Source of the DNA: Paracoccaceae bacterium
Lineage (GTDB): Bacteria > Pseudomonadota > Alphaproteobacteria > Rhodobacterales > Rhodobacteraceae
Reading direction: 5' to 3'
Assembly: GCA_022448245.1 (NCBI GenBank)
Contig: JAKVCO010000012.1
Location: 1-64,000 of the forward strand
DNA: 64,000 nucleotides
In this document: positions 45,970 to 53,708 of the stretch, in pieces
Layout: each line of letters starts with the position of its first letter
Position numbering within the stretch: the stretch's first letter is position 1
Position numbers and translations under genes: made by a program
The notes under the pieces: model-generated
Database searches by the model: none
What the model saw: only the letters and a program-made list of their open reading frames with translations
What the model was told of the DNA's origin: nothing

Positions 45970-46776
45970 TTAGCCTGCGCGGCACCCTTGGATATCCACG
46001 GCTTGGCTGCCGCCGAAAACCGTCATGCGTACACCGGAACGATCGAGGGCGAAGGGCTCACTGTCATAGCGCACGAGCTCGGTTCTTGCAGTCAAGACAT
46101 TGCCCACGCGTGCCATGGCAGGCTCTGCCACCCAGACGGTGGGATCGGCCGTTTCGATGGCGCCCTCTTCACCGGAGGCCAACGCAGGCATCGTGACCGA
46201 GACTGTCAGGGCCAGGCCATCTGAGATGGGTTCGATCGAGCATACGACGTCCGTCACCCCGGCCTCGGCCTCGGTCATGGGGCGGTCTTTCATCGCGTCA
46301 GAAATATCCTGATCTGCCGCGCCTTGCGCCGGCAGCATCGCATCAATGCGCACCGATGCAGGCATGCAGATGTCTTCGCACACGCCGATCGACACTTCCG
46401 CCGTCAGGCGGATGGGCGCGTTTGCCCGGACGCGCGTGATGTGAAGAGGGATCACGACCTCATCTTCATAGCCAATCGAACGCATGCCGTTCTGGTTGAA
46501 GATTTCAGGTACGGGCCAATGCGGCTGAACGGTCACAACGTTGTCAGACCCGCTCCAGTCAAACATCGGCGGGATGCCAGCATCGCCGGGCGCGCGCCAG
46601 TATGTCTTCCATCCGGGAGCCAGCGTGAACTTGAGCGCTGCGATGTGTTCCATGCCCGGCTCTTTCCAGCCGGGAAGAACCTCGACGTCAATAATTTCGG
46701 GGCCCGCGCCAAGGGGCTGGGCGGACACAGGCGCGGCAAGCGCACAAATGGCGGTCAAAAGAGCGGAACGCAGCAT
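45970..46776 (-). CDS. Secreted DsbD N-terminal-domain protein
   Basis: The 268-residue protein has a signal peptide (MLRSALLTAICALAAPVSAQ) and a DsbD_N/alpha-type domain with the active-site-like pair in IGVCEDICMP (two Cys four residues apart) and FTLAPGWKTYWRAPGDAG, plus further Cys at TDVVCSIEP and DIQGCRAG. The membrane and thioredoxin parts of DsbD are absent, so it would receive electrons from a separate CcdA/ScsB-like protein or act on its own. The ATG at 46776 is chosen as the start of the signal peptide. It converges with the RND gene. Confidence 0.82.
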   Translation of the reverse strand: MLRSALLTAICALAAPVSAQPLGAGPEIIDVEVLPGWKEPGMEHIAALKFTLAPGWKTYWRAPGDAGIPPMFDWSGSDNVVTVQPHWPVPEIFNQNGMRSIGYEDEVVIPLHITRVRANAPIRLTAEVSIGVCEDICMPASVRIDAMLPAQGAADQDISDAMKDRPMTEAEAGVTDVVCSIEPISDGLALTVSVTMPALASGEEGAIETADPTVWVAEPAMARVGNVLTARTELVRYDSEPFALDRSGVRMTVFGGSQAVDIQGCRAG

Positions 46777-46880
46777 GTTGCCGAGATACGCGGCCACCCG
46801 CCGCTGCGCGAGTCACATTCGCGGGACAATGCGTGATGATTCATGTCACAATTGTTGCGCCGCACAGACGGAGCGTCCAT

Positions 46881-47471
46881 GTGAAGGCCGTGACCGACAG
46901 CAGTGATCCGACTCAACTGGCCTTAGCAGGACAGATGCTCATCGCCATGCCCGGCATGGGTGATCCCCGCTTTGAACAGGCGGTGGTCTACATGTGCGCG
47001 CATTCCGAGGATGGCGCGATGGGGCTGATCGTGAACAAGCCAGCAGCTGACGTGCGCTTTGAAGACCTGCTCGATCAGCTTGAGATTCCGAAGGCTGAGG
47101 GGGCCGGTGAAATCCGGGTGATGTTCGGCGGGCCCGTCGAACATGGGCGCGGGTTCGTGCTGCACTCCGCAGATTACGTGGCCAACGAAAGCACGCTCAT
47201 TGTCGACGATGAGGTCGGCATGACGGCGACGCTCGACATTCTCGAAGACATCGCCCGAGGCGAGGGGCCTACCCAGTCGCTCTTGGCGCTTGGCTATTCG
47301 GGTTGGGGTCCGGGCCAGCTGGAAGGGGAGCTCGCCGCGAACGGTTGGCTGACCTGCGAAGCCTCGCCCGAGCTCGTGTTCGGCACGAGCGCTGATGAAA
47401 AGTGGGTCGCGGCGCTGGGGTCGTTGGGCATCGATCCTCTCCTTTTATCTGCCGAGGGCGGGCGCGCCTGA
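46881..47471 (+). CDS. YqgE/AlgH family protein
   Basis: The protein is of the YqgE/AlgH type, about 196 residues from the GTG at 46881: GQMLIAMPGMGDPRFEQAVVYMCAHSEDGAMGLIVNKP and RVMFGGPVEHGRGFVLHS, then ALGYSGWGPGQLEGE. The GTG is preferred to the ATG at 46833 because ACGGAG lies seven bases before it and the family starts close to GQLLIAMPG. The molecular function of the family is not firmly known. Confidence 0.88.
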   Translation: MKAVTDSSDPTQLALAGQMLIAMPGMGDPRFEQAVVYMCAHSEDGAMGLIVNKPAADVRFEDLLDQLEIPKAEGAGEIRVMFGGPVEHGRGFVLHSADYVANESTLIVDDEVGMTATLDILEDIARGEGPTQSLLALGYSGWGPGQLEGELAANGWLTCEASPELVFGTSADEKWVAALGSLGIDPLLLSAEGGRA

Positions 47472-47508
47472 TCTTGCCAAGCGGTTCCTTGCGACCCAAG
47501 TATGGCGC

Positions 47509-47802
47509 ATGGATGATCAAACCCGCCTCGAGCTTGAAGCCGCAGCCTTTCGCCGTCTCCGCCAGCACCTGATGGAGGAGAGAACCGATGTGCAAAACAT
47601 CGACATGATGAACCTTGCGGGCTTCTGCCGGAATTGTCTGAGCCGTTGGTATCAGGAGGCCGCCAACGAGCGTGGTCTGGAGATGTCGAAGGACGAGGGG
47701 CGCGAGGCGTTCTACGGGATGCCGTTTGCCGACTGGAAGGCGCAGTATCAGACGGATGCGAGCGCTGAGGCCAAAGCCGCTTTTGACGCCTCGCACAAAT
47801 AG
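47509..47802 (+). CDS. DUF1244 family protein
   Basis: The 97-residue protein has the DUF1244 pattern DVQNIDMMNLAGFCRNCLSRWY and YGMPFADWKAQYQ. It is a conserved small alphaproteobacterial and gammaproteobacterial protein of unknown function, with a CxxC that could bind metal. It follows yqgE by 37 bases. Confidence 0.85.
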   Translation: MDDQTRLELEAAAFRRLRQHLMEERTDVQNIDMMNLAGFCRNCLSRWYQEAANERGLEMSKDEGREAFYGMPFADWKAQYQTDASAEAKAAFDASHK

Positions 47803-47835
47803 GCGTCTAGGGCCGCGCCGCGCGGGCCGGGGCCT

Positions 47836-48396
47836 CTAAGGCTTTCCCGCGCGTGCTAGCCGTTTGGCCTGATCGACCCATCCGTCACGCGCAACCCGGC
47901 CCGAAAACCCTTCGAGGTTTGCGTCCACCCAGGCGATCTCTTTCTCGGTCCACTTGGCGATCTGATCAAAGTGGAAGAACCCCAGCGAATTGCACAGACG
48001 CTCGAGCGCGGGACCGATACCTTTGATCTGCTGAAGGTCATCCGCACGGCCACCGCGTGGCGCAGAAAGCGTTGCGGGTTTCACGGCCCGCATCCCCGAT
48101 TGTTGACCGGTTTGCTTCGGCGGCCTCGGCGGTCGTGCCTCGGTCACGGGGCCCGGTCGCGCGGCGGTTCGCAACGTGGAGATCTCTGCCTCCAGAGCCC
48201 GGATATGCTTGTCTTTGTCCCTGTGCATCTTGCGGCATTGTTCGAGGTCCGCGCTGAGCCGTGAGGCCTCGGTCAATGCACTCGACGTCTGTGAAGACCG
48301 GTTCCAGATGACCCATCCCGCGAACAAACCCAACAAGATCGCCAGGGCCAGCAGCACCCAGATCTCACCCAATAGAAACCCCATATCGCGAAACAT
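47836..48396 (-). CDS. Single-pass membrane protein with coiled coil and helix-hairpin-helix tail
   Basis: The 186-residue protein starts with a membrane helix (WVLLALAILLGLFAGWVIW, residues about 13-31) followed by NRSS, then a coiled coil (ASRLSADLEQC ... RALEAEISTLRT), a basic linker, and a C-terminal helix-hairpin-helix-like domain (LQQIKGIGPALERLCNSLGF, then FDQIAKWTEKEI) of the type found in ribosomal-protein-L21-fused and 5'-nuclease-like proteins. The anchor and coil resemble those of the 107-residue protein at 28169-28492. It follows the 911-residue repeat protein by 11 bases on the same strand. Confidence 0.8.
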   Translation of the reverse strand: MFRDMGFLLGEIWVLLALAILLGLFAGWVIWNRSSQTSSALTEASRLSADLEQCRKMHRDKDKHIRALEAEISTLRTAARPGPVTEARPPRPPKQTGQQSGMRAVKPATLSAPRGGRADDLQQIKGIGPALERLCNSLGFFHFDQIAKWTEKEIAWVDANLEGFSGRVARDGWVDQAKRLARAGKP

Positions 48397-48407
48397 GATC
48401 GGCCTTT

Positions 48408-51143
48408 CTAGTTCTCTTCTGGCTCGGGGTTGGACCAGACGAACAATGTCTCGTCCCCCTCGGCGCCTGTGTTTTGGATCCCGAGGCTGATCGCGGCGCC
48501 CGGCACACCCGCATCGACGAGCGCTGTCAGCAGCGTTTGCGCCGCCGTCTCATCGGGCTGACGGGCTTGGATAGCGATGCTCAGGTCTGGAAGCTGGTCG
48601 AGGCAGTGCAAGATGATGCCCGCCAAGGCGGGAATTGCCGGCATGGATCGGGTTTCTGCGTCCAGGATCCCTTCAAGCGCTGCCGCTTCCTGTTCGCAGG
48701 CCGCGCGGCTCACCTCGAAATCATAGAGGGGCACCCACGTTGTGCCCGTGAACCGTTCAGCTTGGTTGGTGATTTCATTGACCCGCTCGCTGCCCAGGGC
48801 AGGGGGGAGGTCGAGCGTCAGTTCCATAGTGACATCTGCGTCAGCGTTTTTCAGCGCGACTTCTGCGGCGGCTGCGCTGGCGGTGGTCACAGCCACACCG
48901 GCAAGCGACAGATGTGGTCTTTCTTCGCCTTCCTCAACGCGTAGCGAGCCGGTCTCCAAAGCGGACAGGGCTTTGAGCCCTGCCATGGCCGCCTCAAGGA
49001 AGCCTCGGCTTTTGGCGTCGATTTCGGCGATCTGCACGGTGTCGGGGAGCGACGAAAGCCCGAGGTCTTGGGCCGTGCTGCCAAATGGGAGCTTGCCGGT
49101 TATGGTGATGTCTCCGTCACGCACCTCGGCCAGAAGATGGAGGGGCTTGCCGTCATCCGCGAAGACCACGTCGATCACTGGCGCCACGCCATCGGGAAGG
49201 TCTGCGAAAGCCGCGTTCACGGCGGCCAGCCCTGCGCGGGAGACGCCGCCAGACACGATAATCGTGGGGCTTCCGCCCTCAACTTCGGCGTCGCGGACCA
49301 CGAGGCGCCCGTTCTCAAGCGCCGCCAGAGCGCGCAGCCCAGATTGGGCAGAGGGCGTGAACTCAGGCGCTTTCGCGTCCACCTCCGAGACGATCATCGC
49401 CTCACCAAACGCCTCCAGACCCAAGGTGGAGGGTTCCGATCCAAAGGGCATTTTCCCGATGAGCGTGACCGTCCCTCCCTGCTTCTCGGCGGTCAGGCCC
49501 AGGGGCAGGCCGTCATCTAGGGGCGAAAGGTCTGGCGCGGCTGCAAAGCCAGCTGGCAGGGCCGCAAGTGCTGCAAGGGCGCGCGAGATGGCGGCACGCG
49601 TGCCTTCGCCCGTCAGACGAACTTCGGAGCCTTGGACACTGAGGCGGCCACTGGGCAATTCTGCGAGGGCCCTTAGCCCTGCAGAGGCGGCCTCTTCAAA
49701 CCCTGCCGGGCCGACCCGTAAGATCTCCGAGGTTTCCACACCGTCGAAGCGCGGTTCAAGCGGAGCTGGTACTTTGCCGCTGGCGATAAGGCCGCCGTCG
49801 GTCTTCTCGATGTTCAGCCGAAAGGGGGTGCCATCATCCAATGGTGTCAGGTTCAGTTTGACCTCACCCGGCGCATCTTCGAGCTGCTGGGCGAGCGCCT
49901 CCATATCGACGGGCAGCTCGACAATGCCGGACAACTGCAGGCGCGGGGGGTGATCATCCGCCACCATCAGTTCCCCGGTAGTCACCGATCCCAGCGCTCG
50001 CAAACCAGCGGCGGCGAGTGGGACGAAGCCTTCAGACTGCGCCTCGACTTCCGCCACCCGCAGCGCGATGTCGTCGAACGCTTCGAGCCCGAGCATCGCA
50101 GGCGTCGTGCCGAAGGGTAGCTTGCCAGACACATGCGCGTCCTCGCCCTTTGACGCGGTCAGCTGGATGGGTGCACCATTGTCGAGGATGGTGAACTCGC
50201 GCGATACGCCCGGATCGTCGCCCAGCGCGTCCTGCGCTGCGGCGATGCCTGCGCGTGTTCCGGTGCCCGAAAGCCCTGCGCTTTCCTCGGTCAAAAACAG
50301 ACTGCCGTTTTCGAGGGCGGAAAGCGCCGCCACCAGGCGCGATGCCCGGTCTGCCCACACGGCATCACTGCTCGCGATCCGGGCAATGCTGAGCGTTTCG
50401 GTAGCCACATCGGCATCCAGCGGGGCGAGAATATCAAAGCTCGCGGTGACGGGGAGCTTGCCCTCTGCCACTGCTGCCCCGCCCCGGGTGTAATCCACAC
50501 GCAGCACGAATGGCCGCCCATCATCCTCAATGTCGATGTCAACGGAGCGCGCGTAGCCCACGGGCAGTGCCTCAAGCGTGGCTTCAACGGCGCGTGCATC
50601 CACGGGCAGGGGGGCGAGCCCGCGGAGGCTGATCGTCTGATCCGAAATCTCCAAGGTCGCAGTTCTCAGCGGCTTGATCGCGTTCAGCTCGGCTTTGATT
50701 GCCAAGAACCACCCCTCGGGCGCCCCTGAGGCCAAGGTGATCTCAGCCTGATACGGGGCGAGCTGCTCTTCGAGCTTTGCCATCGCGGCCGCGGTGGGTG
50801 CCACGCCGGTTGCGCTCAAGGTGTCCGCGCTTTTGGTTGCGAAGAAGCGGTAAGGCGCAGCGATTGGCAAAACAGAAAGGCGGTCATCCACCGTCCTCAC
50901 GCCGTCGATGTTGCGCAGGGCAGCTGTTAGGGCCTCGCGCTCCTCGTCCGTGTCTGCCAAACCGGTAAGGGTGACGTCGCGGCCCGAAACTGTTGCTGTC
51001 GCACCATGGATCGACGCGGCAACAGCACTCCTTGCCTGGGTAGAAAGACGGTTCTGGATGTCAGGCGCAGTATGACCCCAAGCCCACCAGCCCAGTGCGC
51101 TGCTCCCCACAACCAGAATCAAATAACCAAAAAACGCGCGCAA
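48408..51143 (-). CDS. Large anchored BON-like repeat protein with a diverged OmpA-like end
   Basis: The 911-residue protein has an N-terminal membrane anchor (YLILVVGSSALGWWAWG) and a clear BON domain at 30-95 (GATATVSGRDVTLTGLADTD, DGVRTVDDRL). About five tandem units of 105-130 residues follow. Each opens with KLPFG/KMPFG or KVPA, continues LGLEAF...EVEA...F..AA.AGLRALA.LENG.L.V, and ends in a DDG.P..L strand. The last 95 residues align with the OmpA domain of its paralog at 28.5-30.4 kb (CLDQLPDLSIAIQARQ against KGCPEFEISIEGHTD) but lack the HTDxxG and NRRIEF residues. The start is TTG at 51143, with GGGGA before it. It is probably periplasmic. Confidence 0.8.
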   Translation of the reverse strand: MRAFFGYLILVVGSSALGWWAWGHTAPDIQNRLSTQARSAVAASIHGATATVSGRDVTLTGLADTDEEREALTAALRNIDGVRTVDDRLSVLPIAAPYRFFATKSADTLSATGVAPTAAAMAKLEEQLAPYQAEITLASGAPEGWFLAIKAELNAIKPLRTATLEISDQTISLRGLAPLPVDARAVEATLEALPVGYARSVDIDIEDDGRPFVLRVDYTRGGAAVAEGKLPVTASFDILAPLDADVATETLSIARIASSDAVWADRASRLVAALSALENGSLFLTEESAGLSGTGTRAGIAAAQDALGDDPGVSREFTILDNGAPIQLTASKGEDAHVSGKLPFGTTPAMLGLEAFDDIALRVAEVEAQSEGFVPLAAAGLRALGSVTTGELMVADDHPPRLQLSGIVELPVDMEALAQQLEDAPGEVKLNLTPLDDGTPFRLNIEKTDGGLIASGKVPAPLEPRFDGVETSEILRVGPAGFEEAASAGLRALAELPSGRLSVQGSEVRLTGEGTRAAISRALAALAALPAGFAAAPDLSPLDDGLPLGLTAEKQGGTVTLIGKMPFGSEPSTLGLEAFGEAMIVSEVDAKAPEFTPSAQSGLRALAALENGRLVVRDAEVEGGSPTIIVSGGVSRAGLAAVNAAFADLPDGVAPVIDVVFADDGKPLHLLAEVRDGDITITGKLPFGSTAQDLGLSSLPDTVQIAEIDAKSRGFLEAAMAGLKALSALETGSLRVEEGEERPHLSLAGVAVTTASAAAAEVALKNADADVTMELTLDLPPALGSERVNEITNQAERFTGTTWVPLYDFEVSRAACEQEAAALEGILDAETRSMPAIPALAGIILHCLDQLPDLSIAIQARQPDETAAQTLLTALVDAGVPGAAISLGIQNTGAEGDETLFVWSNPEPEEN

Positions 51144-51218
51144 AGACGTCCCCAGAACAAGTGTTCAAAGATGTTCCCAAGCGGGCGGCCCTGCGTTCAA
51201 GGGCAAAAGGAGTGGAGT

Positions 51219-51244
51219 GGCCACGACAGACAGCTGTTGTGGCC
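51219..51244 (-). terminator. Hairpin between dat-type gene and the repeat-protein gene
   Basis: GGCCACGACA / TGTTGTGGCC forms a 10-bp stem with one G-U pair and a six-base loop in the 129-base gap. There is no T run on the minus strand, so it is a weak terminator or attenuating structure downstream of the aminotransferase gene. Confidence 0.4.
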
Positions 51245-51272
51245 CTTTGGCACCTTAAACGGCGGCGTTCCG

Positions 51273-52130
51273 TCAGATTGCGGTCTTCAGGCTCTCGTCG
51301 AGGTAGATTTCGCGCAGCCGCTTGGCCATGGGGCCGGGCGCGCCTGCACCAACGGCGTCGCCGTCGATCTCGACCACTGGCATCACGAAAGTCGAGGCGG
51401 AGGTGATGAAGGCCTCATCGGCATCCTTGGCCTCGTCCATGGTGAAGCCACGCTCCTCCACTTTCATCTGAGCTTCCCGCGCAAAGCGCAGAACCGCGGC
51501 GCGGGTGATCCCGTGTAGGATGTCATTGGACAGGTGGCGCGTGATGATCGTGTCGCCTTTGACGATATAGGCGTTGTTGGAGGTGCCTTCGGTCACCAGA
51601 CCGTCTTCCACCATCCACGCGTCATCCGCGCCTGCAGCCTTTGCCATCATCTTGCCCATGGCAGGGTAAAGCAGTTGTACCGTCTTGATGTCGCGACGAC
51701 CCCAACGCTGATCCTCGATCGAGATCACCTTCATCCCCTTCTCTGCAGCCGGAGAATTCGCAAGGCCCGGCTTTGCCTGGGTAAAGAGCACGATCGTCTG
51801 CGGCGTGCCTTCTGCCGGATAAGCAAAGTCGCGATCAGCCGCACCACGGGTGATCTGCAGGTACACTAGGCCCTCGTCGATCTCATTGGCGCGCACGAGC
51901 TCACGGTGAACTTCGAGCAGCTCTTCGGCGGTGATCGGCATCTCCATGTCGAGCTCTTTCAACGAACGCTCAAGACGCACGGCATGCCCGTCAAAGTCGA
52001 TCAGCTTGCCGCCAAGAACACTCGTCACCTCGTAGACGCCGTCCGCAAACAGAAAGCCGCGGTCAAAGATCGAAACGGTTGCTTCGTTCTCGGGCAGGTA
52101 GCTGCCGTTCACGTAAACAGTGCGGGTCAT
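51273..52130 (-). CDS. dat: D-amino-acid aminotransferase (class IV)
   Basis: The 285-residue PLP fold-type IV enzyme has VYVNGSYLPENEATVSIFDR, the DGVYEV block, catalytic Lys in RRDIKTVQLL and ATGG-like VTEGTSNNAYIV binding the cofactor phosphate, followed by ILHGITRAAVL. RITRGAADRDFA fits D-alanine aminotransferases better than branched-chain enzymes. It transfers amino groups between D-amino acids and 2-oxo acids. The nearby dgcA/dgcN genes point to D-glutamate/D-amino-acid use. Confidence 0.88.
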   Translation of the reverse strand: MTRTVYVNGSYLPENEATVSIFDRGFLFADGVYEVTSVLGGKLIDFDGHAVRLERSLKELDMEMPITAEELLEVHRELVRANEIDEGLVYLQITRGAADRDFAYPAEGTPQTIVLFTQAKPGLANSPAAEKGMKVISIEDQRWGRRDIKTVQLLYPAMGKMMAKAAGADDAWMVEDGLVTEGTSNNAYIVKGDTIITRHLSNDILHGITRAAVLRFAREAQMKVEERGFTMDEAKDADEAFITSASTFVMPVVEIDGDAVGAGAPGPMAKRLREIYLDESLKTAI

Positions 52131-52216
52131 GCTTGGGTCCTTTCAGCTGCGCTAGCGGGATGGGGGATTTTGCGGCAAGTCTCAAGAGACAGAACGCCAC
52201 AACCGGAGGGCCTCTC

Positions 52217-52663
52217 ATGCCCAACCTTGCTCCTGCTACGTTGATGTTCATTGCCGGGATCGGCATCCCGGTGCTTGCGGCGCTGAATGCGGCGCTGGGG
52301 CAGCGGCTCGGGTCGCCGGCTGCTGCGGCCACGATCCTGTTCGTCGTGGCTTTTCTTGTGGCGGCAAGTGCCGCGCTCCTGACGCGGGGCAGCTTTGCGG
52401 CTTTGCCCGGCAGGCCCAAGCACCTCTACCTCGCAGGCGCACGCATCGCCTTTTATGTTTTGTCGATCACGTGGGTGGCGCCCACTTTCGGCGTCGGCAA
52501 TGCCGTCTTCTTTGTGCTGATCGGCCAGTTGGTCTCGGCGGCACTCATCGACCACTTCGGCCTCTTTGGCGCGCGCGAACTGGCGATGTCGCCGCTCCGC
52601 GCGCTGGGCATCGCGCTGATGGCGGGCGGCGTGCTTCTCACGCAACTGGCGACGCGCCCCTAG
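52217..52663 (+). CDS. DMT family transporter, DUF606/YdcZ type
   Basis: The 148-residue protein has five membrane helices, one DUF606 unit (IPVLAALNAALGQRLGSP, ARIAFYVLSITWVAPTFGVGN, LIGQLVSAALIDHFGLFG). Such half-size proteins work as dimers or pairs and carry unknown small molecules. The start at 52217 follows a GGAGG. It diverges from dat (86 bases) and converges with dgcA, whose end it overlaps by four bases. Being inside the D-amino-acid cluster, it may transport a related compound; that is inference. Confidence 0.85.
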   Translation: MPNLAPATLMFIAGIGIPVLAALNAALGQRLGSPAAAATILFVVAFLVAASAALLTRGSFAALPGRPKHLYLAGARIAFYVLSITWVAPTFGVGNAVFFVLIGQLVSAALIDHFGLFGARELAMSPLRALGIALMAGGVLLTQLATRP

Positions 52664-53622
52664 CCCCATAGAGCCGCAGTCGACGGATGCACGCCCGCCT
52701 CGTCATAGCTCAGCGGCGGGTTGCGGTCCTCTGCTAGAAGAAGCGGCCCGTCGAGGTCCACCACAGCGGCACCCTGCGCCACCAGCACAGCGGGCGCCAT
52801 GGCAAGCGAGGTGCCCACCATGCAACCAATCATGATCTCATAGCCTTCTGCGATCGCGGCTTCTCGTAGCGCGAGCGCCTCCGTCAGGCCCCCGGTCTTG
52901 TCGAGCTTGATATTGACCATGTCATACTTGCCCTTGAGGTCGGGCAGGGAGGCGCGGTCATGGCAGCTCTCATCCGCGCAGACGGGCAGGGGGCGCTCAA
53001 TCTCGGCAAGCATTTCGTCCTCGCCCGCGGGCAGAGGCTGCTCCACCATCTTCACACCAAGGCGCACCATGTGATGGGCGAGGTCCTGATAGACTTCTGC
53101 CGACCAACCTTCATTGGCATCCACGATAATGGCCGCATCGGGCGCGCCCCGCCGCACGGCTTCCAGCCGGGGCATGTCATCGGGCGTGCCAAGTTTGATC
53201 TTCAAAAGCGGACGGGCCGCATTCACCCGCGCCTGCGCTTCCATCTTCTCAGGCGTATCGAGCGACAGAGTATATGCCGTCACCTCAGGTCCAGGAGCGG
53301 ACAGACCAGCGAGCTCCCAAGCGCGCTTGCCTGCAATCTTCGACTCAAGATCCCAAAGCGCGCAATCGACAGCATTGCGCGCGGCGCCTGCAGGCAAAGC
53401 TGCAGCCAAAGCCGCACGGTCGATGTCGTAGCTTAAACCTTCGATTTCAGCCTGCACGCTCGCAAGGGTCTCCCCATAGCGCGCATAGGGTACACACTCG
53501 CCGCGTCCCACGCGTCCATCTCGCGAAATCTCGACACTCACCACATCCGCGGCGGTCTTCGAGCCGCGCGCGATCGTAAAGACCTGCGCCAGCCGAAAGC
53601 TCTTTTGTCTGACCTTAAGCAT
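52660..53622 (-). CDS. dgcA: Enolase-superfamily epimerase; probable N-acetyl-D-glutamate racemase DgcA
   Basis: The 320-residue enzyme of the muconate-lactonising group has catalytic lysines in LKIKLG (residues about 150-155) and NIKLDKTGG, and metal ligands in IIVDANEGW, VEQPLPAGE and VCADESCHD. It would be called a dipeptide (L-Ala-D/L-Glu) epimerase from sequence alone. Next to a DUF1611 gene it matches DgcA of the D-glutamate pathway, where DgcN acetylates D-Glu and DgcA racemises N-acetyl-D-Glu. The ATG at 53622 opens the capping domain. dgcN lies upstream on the same strand with an 86-base gap containing a repeat and a hairpin. Confidence 0.87.
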   Translation of the reverse strand: MLKVRQKSFRLAQVFTIARGSKTAADVVSVEISRDGRVGRGECVPYARYGETLASVQAEIEGLSYDIDRAALAAALPAGAARNAVDCALWDLESKIAGKRAWELAGLSAPGPEVTAYTLSLDTPEKMEAQARVNAARPLLKIKLGTPDDMPRLEAVRRGAPDAAIIVDANEGWSAEVYQDLAHHMVRLGVKMVEQPLPAGEDEMLAEIERPLPVCADESCHDRASLPDLKGKYDMVNIKLDKTGGLTEALALREAAIAEGYEIMIGCMVGTSLAMAPAVLVAQGAAVVDLDGPLLLAEDRNPPLSYDEAGVHPSTAALWG

Positions 53623-53632
53623 CACATCTCGC

Positions 53633-53663
53633 CTTCTTCGTGCTCTGTACTTCCCCCGGAGGG
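53633..53663 (+). repeat. Dispersed 31-bp repeat, copy 2
   Basis: CTTCTTCGTGCTCTGTACTT continuing with CCCCCGGAGGG is the second copy of the sequence at 28029-28059, with two differences in 31 bases. It lies in the gap between dgcN and dgcA. Confidence 0.7.
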
Positions 53664-53671
53664 CCGCCGGA

Positions 53672-53698
53672 GGCACCCGAACCCGAAGTCCGGGTGCC
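53672..53698 (-). terminator. Hairpin in the dgcN-dgcA gap
   Basis: GGCACCCG / CGGGTGCC forms a perfect 8-bp stem with an 11-base loop, directly after dgcN on the minus strand and beside the dispersed repeat. It may reduce read-through from dgcN into dgcA or stabilise the transcript. Confidence 0.4.
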
Positions 53699-53708
53699 CA
53701 CAGCCAGA

